Shown piece by piece: positions 34,241-45,649 of a stretch of DNA of 64,000 nt. Made by a program: the position numbers and the translations under genes. Origin of the DNA: Mercurialis annua (lineage: Eukaryota; Streptophyta; Magnoliopsida; Malpighiales; Euphorbiaceae); assembly GCF_937616625.2 (NCBI RefSeq), contig NC_065571.1, positions 2,916,501 to 2,980,500 of the forward strand. The letters are read 5' to 3'. The notes beneath the pieces are model-generated. The model was not told where the DNA came from. It made no database searches and was given only the letters and a program-made list of their open reading frames with translations. Every line of letters starts with the position of its first letter. Within the stretch, counting starts at the first letter, position 1.

Positions 34241-34636
34241 AATTACCGCTCCATATTAATTTATGGATCAAAATAATTTTGTTAATTTTGTAGGAAGTGC
34301 ATGCATATGAATTACAAGTTGTTGAAAGGTTGGGGGCAGGAGACCCGTGAAGAGATAGTAAAAGGTGATGAGTTTAGAGCAAAAAAGATGGTAATAACAA
34401 CAACTGTTGTTTTGGCTACTTCAGTTCAGTTTCATCTTAGTTTCAGTTGGTATACAGGAATTGACTTTGTTTGTACACTTCATGAATCAACAGTACCATT
34501 CTGTTCATTTGACTCTTGTGTCTATGAAGAGAGTTGTTTCTTTGTTGTGAAAAGGGTGAAAATTGTAAAGGTAAAATTGTACATGTTCAAGTGAACCCCA
34601 AATATTATCAAAAGGACATGGAGTATATGGTGTAGC
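34241..34636. other. Intergenic; unrecognised 97-codon frame
   Basis: An open frame at 34301-34594 (plus) encodes 97 residues with no domain or family I recognise, and no promoter or codon signature supports it. I treat it as chance. Confidence 0.4.
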
Positions 34637-35059
34637 TAGGTGCCAGCTTCGGTCGGTTCGGAATTGGATTGAAACCGACAGTGCCAAGTATTTGAAATTA
34701 CCGATCAAACCGTAATTTTTTTCCAAATTACACTAAAAAAAAATTGATTGATATTTTCGGTCGGTTCAGTCTAATTTCAGTTTATAAATTCGGACTGGAC
34801 TTCTACACAAAATCAATCAAATGAAAATCTTAAGGTAAAATAACAAAAAAGCCCCAATATTTAGATACAAAGTCAAAAGAAAAACTTTCTTACTTTTGAA
34901 AAGTTCGTTTTTCGGTTACTTCGGATTTAAAAACCCCCTAACTGAACCGTTAATCAAACTCCACCATACCGTTTTTACCAAAACAGAAGCAAACGACAAA
35001 CTTCAATTTAGTTCGGTTTGATTTGATTTTTGGGCTGAGTTCAGTTTCTGGTCACCCTA
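34637..35059. mobile_element. hAT-type MITE (GGTTCGG family)
   Basis: It begins TAGGTGCCAG and ends CTGGTCACCCTA, giving imperfect terminal inverted repeats of the TAGGGTGACCAG kind. The flanks GGTGTAGC (34629-34636) and GGTATAGC (35060-35067) agree at 7 of 8 positions, the hAT duplication length. Its interior is rich in CGGTTCGG/CGGTTTGATT motifs and has no transposase. Confidence 0.65.
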
Positions 35060-37372
35060 GGTATAGCAATTGACAAGGTTGCTGTCATTGAGAGACATCC
35101 CAAAATTAATGACAATAAATGCAACTCTATTCATTAGTTTTGTACTCGCTACTCTATAAATAAAAAAAATAGTGGTGCATGAACTTTTATGAATCTGCAA
35201 TCTAAATATCTGAACCTTCATCTTTTAGAATTACTTAAATGAAAGTTTTTAGTCATATTTAAATCACCGTAACACTAACAAGATCAAAAAATAATATGTG
35301 ATTTATTGTCATAATTTGTTTTTTTATATTACGTTGAAGAAAAATTATTTACATACATTGCTTTCCCTCCCCAATTATCAAAAAAAAATAATTATTTGCA
35401 TATGTTGTATCGTTTTTTATTAATATGTCAAAAATTAAGCAAATATGTGATTATTTTATTTTTTTAGCACAATAGTAATCGGTAAAAAGAAACAAAAATT
35501 TCATTTTATGAACTTTTAAAAATTGAAATACTAATTATACGAAAATACTAATTTAAAAATGTTTTGTCACAAATTACATGTTCTTTTAAAGTTTTAAAAG
35601 AAATAGAAGTTTAAAATATTGAAAAAAGTAGATTTAAAAAAGTTAAGTACCATTGATGTATTTTTTTCCTATAATTTAATGGCTATGCCATTTGCGGCAT
35701 ACTTACCAACTTGCATGCCATGTGATATAGTGGCTACGAAATCAGCTTGCCTCAATATGCTTTGGTGAAAACTGAGATGAGAATTAATTTCCTCATGATT
35801 ACTCAATAAACTGACCGAGTCTTTTTCAATTTGTTTGATAATGAAAATTTACCACGTCATCTGTATGACATGTCATTGAAATAATGGCGCTATCGTAATA
35901 TTATTATTTAAAAGTGTAAAAAAATAATAAATAAATTATGATAGTGCCACTGTTTTAAAAACGTGTCATAATGTGATAGGCTAGTTCACGGATGACGTGA
36001 TAAACTAAATAGTGTTATATGGATGCGGACTTGGACGCAGATTTGAAAATTATGAAAAAATATCATTTGCTAAAAATTTTGGAATCTTGTCCAACTTTAA
36101 AATATGGAACTGTGAATTTTTTGAGTTTATTTTGATGAACAATAACAATCTATACAAACCAGTTTTGTTGGGAATGTCCGTCGTTTTTCACCAAAGTCAT
36201 TTTTTTTAACAGGGGCAAAATCATATTAGATGAAAAACAGAATTCAGAATTTATAAAGATTACAAGAGTATTAATTATCAAAAAAAAAAATAGATTACGA
36301 GAGTGAAGCTTAAACCTTTATTTAATATGCTCAGTTTTTTTAGTTATTTTTAGAATTTTGTTTATCCTTTTTGTTTTAGAGTGTTTTTTAATTTTTTTAT
36401 TTATATGGCTTAAATACTTTACGAAAGCAGTCTTTAATTAATTGAAAATTTATAGATAATTTCTCTTTAATTTCAAATTTTCAAATTTTCTTGAATCAAC
36501 AAATTGTTGGATGTCTAAGATTATCTAAAATCTCTTAAAATATATTAAATTATTATTTACTATAATTTTTAAAAAAAATAACATAATTAGAGTTATATTG
36601 AAATTTTCTCTATGTTATACTTCATATGTCCTAAATTTGATAATTATTTTTATTTTTTATTTATTAAAAACTATAAATAGTAATTTATTACTTTAATGAT
36701 TAATTGTCATTTTATAATATAATATGTTTTAATATATTTGACCTAATTGCATTTAAAACCACGAACATTAGCGTGCTTTACAATATTAACACGAACTTTC
36801 AATTTTGATATTGGACACCAATTTTTAAATTTTAACAATTCGAAATACTGGATAATTTTCCGTCAAAAAAAGGTTGTCGTGGACGCCATAACAATTTTTA
36901 TTCTGGTGTCCACATCAGAATTTCTAACAAAAAATTAATAGGTACTTAATTAATTAACTGTGAATTCGAAATCGAAATTTAAACTCATTCAGAATATCTC
37001 ATATTCCATGTATGAAAAAAATAATTTCAATAAAATTATATGATTGCACAATTTTCTTAAAAATACAGTTTGATACATAGTACATAAGGTGTTTTAAATG
37101 GCTTAATTATAAATGATATTTTTATGGATTTTATACTAACTTTATCTCGAACCAAATACATTTTTATGAAATGGAAAATTTTACTTTTAAATTTTAAAAC
37201 ATTGTATATGTAAGTATAATTTGAATTCATGACCCATTTAAAATAAAAGAGCGTATTCCAACCTTACTATGCACTGAAATTATTGAAAACGTCTATATTT
37301 GTCCGACATGGTAGTTTAAATGAATCTATTTTAAAGATGGACAGATAAAAAAAAATTAAATTGTAATTTAAT
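35060..37372. other. Intergenic, AT-rich, no gene seen
   Basis: No supported exon or RNA gene. Tails reading CCAATTATCAAAAAAAA near 35373 and TTAATTATCAAAAAAAAA near 36275 resemble the 3' end of the SINE at 34114-34229 and may be decayed copies. A MITE-like patch (CACGAACATTAGC, then GTGTCCACATCAG) spans about 36750-36930. Confidence 0.45.
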
Positions 37373-38452
37373 GGAAAAGGATCAAATATATCCTCCATGT
37401 TTGACCTGAATATCAAATTGGCCCTTTATATTTAGAAAGGTGCTGAAACACATTTAATTTTTTTTTTAAAAGCTCAAATAAATCCCCATATCGTTAAAAA
37501 TATCATTGACTCTTACTTATGTGAATCTGACGTAGCGCATTGAACCTGAGACAGTTGAAATATGCCATACGAATTTGGCCAGTGATCCAAATAATATTTA
37601 GTTGTTCTCTTCTTGTATGAAAAGGTTATTAACCTTCTTTCCATGTATGTAAAAAAAAATCAAATGTGCTCTTCATGTTTAAAAAACCTCAGATATCCAT
37701 GAATTATTGTTACTTGGCAACTTGAATCAGAGGAGGTTATTTATAAATTTAATAGAGTCGGATCAACTCGCGAACTATTTGAGCTATTTGACATTGACTT
37801 GTCAAATATTCGAAATCAACTCGATCAATAAAGAGTTGAGTTTGAGTTTGAAGTACTCGAGTTAACTATCAAATTGTAGTTATCATTAAAATATTTGACT
37901 CGATAAACTTGCGAGCTTTTAAGACTAAATTTCCAAATAATCAACAAGCGATCTCTTGCACATATAATAGAGTAAGCTCAAAGAGCCTCAGACTTGATGA
38001 TAACCTCTCCAATGTTCAAGTAAAGTAAGATTTTCAGCAAAGTAGTGCAAGTTTTTAGGTCCTAAAATGCCTTACTCTTATCAACATGTGTATAGAGATA
38101 TTTATAAGCTTTTGTGGAATAAATTTAAATTTTTTCATATATAAAGACGCATCTAATTTTTTTTCATGCATTAAAAGTATATTTGAATTTTTTTTTCATA
38201 TGGTCAGAATATATTTGAATATTTTCATATATGAAGAGACCAAAGAATAAAAAAAGATGGCATATTTAAGCTGCCTCGAATTCAAGGCGTCGCGTCAGAT
38301 TTCACATAAGTTACAGTTTTTCTAATGGTTAAAAAGAAGGGTTTATTTGAACTTTTCAAAAAAAATTAAATGTGTTTTGGCATTTTTCCAAATAGAAAGG
38401 ACTAAATTAATTTTTGAGTTAAACATGGAGGATATATTTGAATTTTTTTCCT
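37373..38452. mobile_element. Non-autonomous DNA element with long (~200 bp) inverted ends
   Basis: The left end GGAAAAGGATCAAATATATCC, followed by TCCATGTTTGACC, is matched in inverse at the right end (GGAGGATATATTTGAA). Similarity continues inward for about 200 bp, including CACATTTAATTTTTTTT and ATGTGAATCTGACG / its complement. No convincing target duplication and no transposase are seen. The centre contains AT-rich sequence with CAACTCG/CGAGTTG repeats. Confidence 0.65.
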
Positions 38453-38881
38453 ATCACAATTGCAAGTATAAAGGAGCACAAAATCCAACAAAGTCAAAAG
38501 GTCTCAAGTCCGATGAGTGATTAATAAGCACATTGAATAGAAATTCCGTTGTTGTTACGGCGGTGATAAATACCCACTAAATCTTGGACATTCTCCACGT
38601 GTCCCTGCATTTTATAATTAGTTTTTTAATTAATGTAATCGTATTACTACTATTTGATTAATTATTTAATAGTAATTGAAATTTGAAATAACTTCTTCTT
38701 CGACTCAACCAACTTAGCTAACTTCCTTCCAAAAGTCAACAAGGAACCCACATTAGACAGAATATACAGAATAAATAAATAAGGAATTGGTGTTAATATT
38801 TTATTATTTTGGGAAGAAAATTTAATATTTTATCATAGAAAACAGAAAAATGAAGATGTTAGAGATCTTCATAGAGTGAAA

Positions 38882-39365
38882 TAGACCGACCATAATCGAC
38901 TGAATTGATAATATTTATTCGATAGTTCGATTAGAATTTAAATCGGTTTGATTTCAGTTTTTAATGTTATTTTTATTATTTGGTTAGATTCCAATTTTAA
39001 TTTAGAAAAAATTAAAATTGATCGAACATATCAAATAATTAAATATTAATAGTTCTATTTTATATATATTTTTATTAGTAATAACTGGTACTCCCTCCGT
39101 CCCGTTTAAGAAGGGACATATCCCATTTTTATTTGTCCCATCTAAGAAGGTCATATCGTATTTTCTGTGGGAGTATTTTTTTTTTCTGCTTTTCAGTTTT
39201 TAATTTAGTTTGTTTTGAATATTGTATTAGGTCGGTTTCAGTTAAAGTGTAATTTCAGTCGATTTAACTTTGAGCTGGTCGCTTTTTAATTTAGTCGATT
39301 TTTGACTTGGTTGGTTTGGAGAAATTTGGTCCGGTTTTAGTTGAGCTGACCGAATGCTAACCTTA
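38882..39365. mobile_element. hAT-type MITE, exact 8-bp target duplication, with nested Stowaway remnant
   Basis: The element starts TAGACCGACC and ends GCTAACCTTA. GAGTGAAA is duplicated exactly at 38874-38881 and 39366-39373, the hAT signature. The interior has GGTTTGATTTCAG / GGTCGGTTTCAG repeats of the GGTTCGG type. An 83-bp Stowaway-like piece is inserted at 39091-39173. Confidence 0.75.
39091..39173. mobile_element. Short Stowaway-like MITE nested in a hAT MITE
   Basis: It starts CTCCCTCCGTCCCGTTTAAG and ends GGGAG. TA flanks at 39089-39090 and 39174-39175. At 83 bp it is an internally deleted Stowaway. Confidence 0.7.
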
Positions 39366-39373
39366 GAGTGAAA

Positions 39374-41424
39374 TGCGTAGTTTAGGGTAAAATGAGGATT
39401 CCAAAGCCAAATGTAAGCTTTATCGTACTAATTGAATAATAATATACATTACATGTATAGAAATTTGAGGGTGTAATTTAGTGAAGAGATTTGTTTTGTT
39501 TGTCTTCATTCAGTTGAGTTATTCCTTCTCTAATAATTAATTAATTCCTTATTCATATTTATATAAGCCTTCTCATATACAAACTATCTTTCACTTTTTC
39601 ATAAAAGAAATAAAATACTATAAAAGCAAGTTATCACATATTTTAGTACACTTTTTTATTGATCATAATACTGAAGGATTAACAACTCTATATTATTGAT
39701 AATAATTGTCATATTTTTTAACATTCACAAACACAAAAGGCAATCTTATATATATAATTAATTTAGTTTTTGTATTTTATATGAATATTCGAGTAAGTTG
39801 TTGCAATTTTTTGATATGATTTTTTTTATTTAATCTATTTTATATTGGACGATTTTTTTTTGATCGGGGGGAGGTTTGTGGGAAGAATTGAATTCACGAC
39901 TTTAACACTTTGTGTCGAACGCTTATTCCATTTAAACGACAACTTTTAAATAATTTTAGTGTGTACATGTATATAGTAGTTATTTTAATAGTAACAAATA
40001 ATTATAAATGTTGTGCCTAGTGGTAATATTGTGTGAGGTAGTGTGTGTTAGTTGGGCAGACTTTGATTTTATAGGGTATGATTTTCGCCTTAATCAAATA
40101 AAATCCATTTATATAATTTTGACCTACCAAACACTTTGTCTTTAGATTTCAAATTTTGAAATACCACCAAACCTCACTCCCTCCTCTGGCCTATCCTCCG
40201 TAGTTCACACTTGCAATCACTAAACTATAAACATTTCTATCATCATTTAATCATGACCCTTTTTTGAATTCAAACTATATATTATATCTAATATTTCCCT
40301 CTCTAGGTTCTATTCTCTTTCATTCTTCTTCCTAATTCATCTTTATAAGTTGATTAAACTTGTAACTAAGCATAACCTTCTTTTTAGGATCTTTTGCATT
40401 ATACAATTCAAATCCAGATTCAGTTTAATTAACATCAATTTACTATTTAATAGTCAAACATCTGTTTAAAATGTTACAAATATCTCACTTAATCTTAAGT
40501 TTGAATATTTAATCAACCATAGATATTATGAAAATTGCTTACTTAGACCTTGTTGTCGTGAGGTTATGCACAACGAAGTGAACGACAATTAAGCAACAAA
40601 TATTAAAAAATCTAACATATTCTTTCATTAATCCACATTTTTCTCGCATTAATATGTTTTTGATGAAGTGAGTTTATGTAAAATCTCTCATGAAATTGAT
40701 ATAGAGTATTTTTTTTTTAAGTCAATACAATCTAGTAATTGAGTACCTTCAGACCTCAGACACCGTCGGCCTTTTCGTTCATGGTTCGAAAATTGACCAA
40801 CAAACATATGTTACATGATTAATAATTATATCTGCAAAAGTATAGTAGTAAAAAGCCACTCCACTATCACACTATATGTTACAGCAAATTAAATGGCATA
40901 CCCACTAAAAACCCTTTTGTGGTTAGTGGAAAATTTAAGCTCATGAATCATGCATAATTATTTTTTAAATTTATTTGCATTTTCATGATTGCCTCTTGAA
41001 AATTTTAAATTATTTAATGATGTTTGATAATATTATTAACTTTATTCACAAATAACGCGCATATGAATTTTTCTTAAATTGAATTAGTTTGATAATTCAA
41101 TATTTATTTATAATATAATTTGAACGTTGCTAAAAGGAAAGCAAAATGGAGGAAAGAAAAAAAAAAGGATGATTGAAAAATGGGGCATCGCAGAAGGAAC
41201 TTTTGTAGGTATTTAGGAACCGTTACAAGGTTTAAAAATAAAGATGTCTAAAAACTTTTAAATGATATGATGATTTGATCTTATGAAATATCAAATTTGT
41301 GGGCTGTCTAGTTTGACCACTACACCTCTTATCTTAAATATGCTTCATTTGCTAAGGTCCCATATGTTTTTTTAGTTGTAAATGCGGCATTGGTCCCCTC
41401 CATTTTTCTAAGTTGTGAATATAG
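39374..41424. other. Intergenic; possible second SINE remnant near 39845-39955
   Basis: No gene is supported. On the minus strand 39850-39955 reads like a decayed tRNA-derived SINE: an A-box-like TGTCGTTTAAATGG, a B-box-like GTGAATTCAATTC, then CCCCCCGATCAAAAAAAA. No target duplication was found. Confidence 0.4.
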
Positions 41425-41433
41425 TTATATATT

Positions 41434-42499
41434 GGCTAATTAATCACCGACGGTCCTCGACCTTTGCTCTAAGCTTCCGTAAACCCCCCAACCTTTCAAA
41501 AGCTTCCCTAAACCCCCCAACCTTTATGGCGGCGCTCATTCACGGTCCTTATGGACGAAAATACCCCTAAGCGCCGTCTTTTTTTGGCGGCTACAATTCT
41601 AAAAAAAAAAAAGACGGCGCCACGTGTCATCTGACATGTGGCAAAATATCTAAAAAAAATTGAAAAACCCAAAACACCCTTACAACTATTAAAATTTAAT
41701 TAAAACAAAAATAAAAAATTAAAGCAAATCAACCCATTCAAACCACTGAATTATCGAAACCGAACCGCCACAACCGAACCCGCCTCCGGTCATCTTCTCA
41801 GGTGAGAAAACGACCAAGCTCGTCGTCTTCTCACCTGAGAAGACGACCGTCTTCTCAGATCTGAGAAGACGAGATGCTGCTCGTCTTCTCCGGTTGGGAA
41901 GACGAGCATCAGCTCGTCTTCTCCGGTTGGGAAGACGAGCAGCAGCTCGTCTTCTCCGGTTGGGAAGACGAGCAGCAGCTCGTCTTCCCTGAGAAGACGG
42001 GCTGATGCTCGTCTTCTCCGTTTTTGAGAAGACGAGCAGCAGCTCGTCTTCTCCGTTTTTCAGAAGACGAGCTGTTACTCGTCTTCTGCACATCTGTTCT
42101 TGAAGAACAGATTCAGATCTGCTCTCCAAGAGCAGATTCCGATGGGTAGGCGGCGGGTGGTGGTCGGCGGCGGGTGCGGTGAGTGGTTCGGGTTGGCGGG
42201 CGGATTGACCGTGGGTTGGGTTTGATTAAGTAAATTTGATTTGGTTTAATTTTTTAGGGGGTATTTTGGGTGTTTCAATTTTGTTTTGACATTAAATGAC
42301 GTGTCAGTTAACATGTGGCGCCACTATTTGTTTTTTTCCAAAACAAAGGACAGCCGCCAAAACCAAAAGGGTAGTTTCGTCTATAAGGGCCGTGAATGGC
42401 GCCGCCACAAAGGTTGGGGGGTTTAGGGAAGCTTTTGAAAGGTTGGGGGGTTTACGGAAGGTTAGGGTAAAAGTCGAGGACCGTCGGTGATTATTAGCC
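41434..42499. mobile_element. Non-autonomous Mutator-like element with ~250-bp inverted ends and a hairpin array
   Basis: The left end (GGCTAAT-TAATCACCGACGG) and right end (CCGTCGGTGATTATTAGCC) start inverted repeats that match well for about 250 bp (41434-41690 / 42247-42499). An exact 9-bp direct repeat, TTATATATT, flanks it at 41425-41433 and 42500-42508, the Mutator hallmark. Each inverted end holds an internal direct repeat of TAAACCCCCCAACCTTT. The centre (41793-42088) is an array of about 33-bp palindromic units. There is no transposase. The open frame at 41719-42129 (minus) simply reads through this array and is very unlikely to be a gene. Confidence 0.9.
41793..42088. repeat. Array of palindromic 33-bp units, GCTCGTCTTC...GAAGACGAGC
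   Basis: The best units start at 41879, 41912 and 41945. Each has a 10-bp perfect stem, GCTCGTCTTC / GAAGACGAGC, around a TCCGGTTGG loop. Further variants follow with a TCCGTTTTTGA loop or shortened stems. Single strands could fold into a row of stem-loops, and neighbouring units can also pair with each other. Confidence 0.9.
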
Positions 42500-42508
42500 T
42501 TATATATT

Positions 42509-43274
42509 GCATTATTTTCTTTTTAAATTTAAAGATTTGCTTGAAGTTTTGAATGGATATATTGAGATAAAAAAAAACATAATAGTTGTTCTTGAGCAAG
42601 TCAAAGTGAAAACTTAACAGATAAAAAAAAACAAAGTGAAAACTTAGGGTCAAAAGCTTGAGTGGCATCAAATCTTTGTTTGATGCATGCATCAATTTGG
42701 TACCTTATTTTTAAGGGTTAGTCAGTAAAAAATACCCTCGTATATTTGATTTTATTCGTAGATGGCACAAAATTTTAAAAATTTCAAATTTTTGTCAATT
42801 TTCAATTTTCAGCTTCAATTATAGCCATGTGTCTAAGTTAGAGTGGAAAAGGTTCAATATAACCTTCACATTGTTTCATGTTTGAATTTTTTTGATGATA
42901 AAAATACACACGGAAACAATATGAAGGGCATATTTGAATTTTTATTCACTCCAATTTGTTCATTGAAACTGAAAATTAAAAATTAAATTCAAATTAAAGA
43001 TTTTAAAGTTTAAGCCATAAAAAAAGTCAAAAATATAAAATATTTTTAGATGATTAAGACAATATGTATTCTTTTGATGCCATTTATTTTTTATTTAAGG
43101 CAGGGATATTTTAAAAAAATTATGTCATAATGTGGCAATGGGAGTTATATAAGTATTGAATGGTGACAAATGTTTCCTTTATGTATCAGTTTAGTATCAA
43201 ATGTTTTTTTCTTGAATTAATCTGGTAGCAAATCTTTTCCTTATGTATCAATCTGGTACTTTATTTTTTTTAAG
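42509..43274. other. Intergenic, no gene seen
   Basis: AT-rich sequence with phrases such as TATGTATCAATCTGGTAC (43242-43259) that reappear inverted after the nested MITEs (GGTACCAAAT near 43908). 42.7-43.97 kb may therefore be an older element interrupted by younger ones. Confidence 0.4.
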
Positions 43275-43462
43275 AAAAATGCTTTATAACCCACCTTTTA
43301 TAACCTTCCTTACTTTATGTGGCGATGGTTCGTTCGTCCGGTCCCTTCCAAAAGTGTATATCTCAAAAACCATAATTGAATTCATTCGCTCTTTTATTGC
43401 CACGTCAAGTGTTACAAGAAAATGGGTTAAAAAATATGGATCATTTAGCATAACTCATTTTT
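43275..43462. mobile_element. Small fold-back MITE, family 2, copy B
   Basis: The left arm AAAAATGCTTTATAACCCACC and the right arm GGGTTAAAAAATATGGATCA are roughly inverted. The central part matches the copy at 22010-22202. The open frame at 43243-43578 is this element plus flank, not a gene. Confidence 0.5.
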
Positions 43463-43558
43463 CAATTTATAAAACCGAGGCTGACGAATATACAAAAAAT
43501 ATTCTTATTGTTACATCAGAAGTAATTGACCTGAATTTCATATATCACTCAAAACATA

Positions 43559-43882
43559 CTTCCTATGTTTATTTCTAATTGTCGCTTTAGGAAAATGTTT
43601 TTATCTATCAATAGTTGTCACTTTAAAATTTCTATGTGGTTTTTACAATAGTATTCTAAATTTGACCTTATTATTAAATTACTTCATTAAATAATAGTTC
43701 AATTGTTAAAGATAAATCATCTAATAGTGGGTTAATAACTCTAATTCTAAAATTAAATTTGTTAATAGTGGAGTTTATAAATAAGGTCATACTAGTCTTT
43801 GTGTTTGTAATTTTAAACTAAAGAAGTAATTTTTAATCTTAGCAATCTAACCTAAAAGCGAACTAAAAATGAACGGAGGGAG
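43559..43882. mobile_element. Stowaway-like MITE, TA target duplication
   Basis: The left end CTTCCTATGTTTATTTCTAA and the right end AAAAATGAACGGAGGGAG are inverted copies. TA flanks at 43557-43558 and 43883-43884. AATTGTCGCTTT and AAAAGCGAAC lie inside, as in the relative at 20455-20715. Confidence 0.75.
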
Positions 43883-44033
43883 TAATAAAAACAATCAAAT
43901 AAAAAAGGTACCAAATAGATATATGAAAGAAAGATTTGGTACCATGCAGGCTATTAACCCAAAAATCTAAGGGGTGAGATTTTCAATTATCCAATGGAAG
44001 ACATTTAAATAAAAGAAAAGGTAATAATTTAAA

Positions 44034-44408
44034 TGCTTAATCATCGAGAAAAAAACCCACCTTTTAACCTTTTTTCAGTCTCACCCGATGTTGTAATTTT
44101 GTCCAATTCATCCGAATTCGCACATTTGGGTTTTAATTCCACCCTCAAATATTAAATTGATCTCTTCTCCATTAAAAAAAATTCAAATAAGTCATTCATT
44201 TTTAACTTTTTATGTGAAAAAGAGTTCAAATTAGTAGTTTATAAGGATTTTTATGAATTTTTTTCGAGTGTAAAATAGTCCAATTTGATTTTAAGGGTGA
44301 AACTGAAAACCAAAGGTACGAATTTGGGTGAATTGAACAAAATTACGATATCGGGGTGCAATTGAGAAGGGGCCGAAAGGTGGAGATTTTTTTGGTGATC
44401 GAGTCTAA
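44034..44408. mobile_element. MITE, family 3, copy B (degenerate ends)
   Basis: It matches the element at 26242-26606 along its length: CACCTTTTAACC, AATTCGCAC, TTAATTCCACCCTCAA, GAAAACCAAAGGT and TTTTTTGGTGAT are in the same order. The termini have diverged (GCTTAATCATC / GGTGATCGAGTC) and no clean target duplication remains, so it is older than copy A. Confidence 0.7.
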
Positions 44409-44423
44409 TATAAATAAAAGAAA

Positions 44424-44770
44424 GGCCAAATGTTTTAAAAAGGTCAAACCTTTCATAAAAGTTTCACAAAAGTCCTGACTTTTCAATTTTGTCGATTTTG
44501 GCCAAAAACAAATTATTTGGTTTCAATTGTGGCCAACTCTCAATTTGATTTCAATTTGCCTATGTGGAGCCTATGTGGCATGCCAAATATTGAAAGGTCA
44601 GGACTTTTGTGAAACCAAATAATCCATTTTTGGTTAAAATCGACAAAATTAAAAGGTCAGGACTTTTGTGAAACCAAATAATCAATTTTTGGCCAAAATC
44701 GAAAAAATTGAAAGGTCAGGATTTTTGTGAAACTTTTGTGAAAGGTTTGGCCTTTTCACAACATTTGGCC
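44424..44770. mobile_element. MITE with 9-bp target duplication and internal 59-bp tandem repeat
   Basis: The termini GGCCAAATGTT / AACATTTGGCC are perfect inverted repeats that continue with CAAACCTTTCA / TGAAAGGTTTGG. An exact 9-bp direct repeat, TAAAAGAAA, is at 44415-44423 and 44771-44779. The right arm contains three tandem copies, period 59, starting at 44592, 44651 and 44710 (AAAGGTCAGGACTTTTGTGA). Mutator-type by duplication length. Confidence 0.85.
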
Positions 44771-44779
44771 TAAAAGAAA

Positions 44780-45352
44780 ATGTAAAGTATCTGAAATAAA
44801 TATGAACTCAAGTGAATCAAATTGAATAATTAATGGATTGAAATTCAAGATGAAATCACATAATTCATTATTAATGGATTGAATTTCAAGATGAAATCGC
44901 ACCAAACCCACGGCCAAACATACACAGGTCAGTCTGAAGTAAAATTTGTGCCTCTAATTTTACTGTGTGTCCTATAACTCAGAATTGTCAGAAATAATCA
45001 AATTCAATAATTCATCATTTACGATTCGTATTATTGGATTTGGATTTGATTTCCAGCTTTTATTTACCCTACCACTGAGACCATTTGTATTGTAGCTTAT
45101 TGTTCTATTTGATTCCTTCTCTAACTAATTTTCAGGAGATAATACATATAGCAGATGATTTTGATGCCAACATTTATCAATATTATCAATCCGTACCCAC
45201 TAAATCAATCAAATTTTCAAACTTTATATGATGAATTGAGATTACTTTTCATTGCAATTTTCAGTCAGTAAGATTCTGCTTTGTCCATATGCTAGCAAAT
45301 CACCACCTACCATTTTCTTTACCATACAACTGAATTTTTGTTATCTATAAAC
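44780..45352. other. Intergenic, no gene seen
   Basis: A short direct repeat, TTAATGGATTGAA(A/T)TTCAAGATGAAATC, occurs at about 44830 and 44873. Nothing else is recognised. Confidence 0.45.
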
Positions 45353-45360
45353 ATGAAAAT

Positions 45361-45641
45361 AGTGATCATTCCGTTCTTTGAATTGTGATTCAGGATCATA
45401 TAACTCATTTTCAACTATTTTGATCAATTAAAGACAATATTCTCAAGTTTTAGGTCAATTAAGGACCATATTCTTTATTTTTTTTATTAATTCAATGGTC
45501 TTTTTGGTCCTTTAAATTTGTTCATATCGTATAGTTTATCCAGAAAATAGACAGTGTTATTCTTAATTGATAAAATGACTGAAGCTGAGTTATATGACCC
45601 TAAGTTACAAGTTGAAGGACCGGAATGACCGTTTACTCTAA
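45361..45641. mobile_element. MITE with ~70-bp inverted ends and 8-bp direct repeat
   Basis: The left arm (CATTCCGTTCTTTGAA, then GGATCATATAACTCATTTTC) is inverted at the right (AGCTGAGTTATATGACCC, then TTGAAGGACCGGAATG). ATGAAAAT occurs at 45353-45360 and 45642-45649. An 8-bp duplication would suit hAT-type mobilisation, but the exact ends are uncertain. Confidence 0.65.
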
Positions 45642-45649
45642 ATGAAAAT

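Noticed and set aside
34301..34594. 97-codon open frame
   Set aside because: No recognised domain, no supporting promoter or splice context; consistent with chance.
40730..40800. Possible tRNA gene or SINE (TAGTAATTGAGTACC...GGTTCGAAAATT)
   Set aside because: The B-box-like sequence is imperfect, no acceptor stem pairs, and no target duplication was found.
41793..42088. CRISPR-like array
   Set aside because: The units are palindromic tandem repeats without unique spacers, lie in a plant transposon, and no cas gene is present.
41719..42129. 136-codon frame rich in Arg, Ala and Leu
   Set aside because: It is a translation of the 33-bp palindromic array inside a Mutator-like element. Such repeats stay open because the unit length is a multiple of three.
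43243..43578. 111-codon open frame
   Set aside because: It spans a fold-back MITE and the edge of a Stowaway-like element and has no domain.
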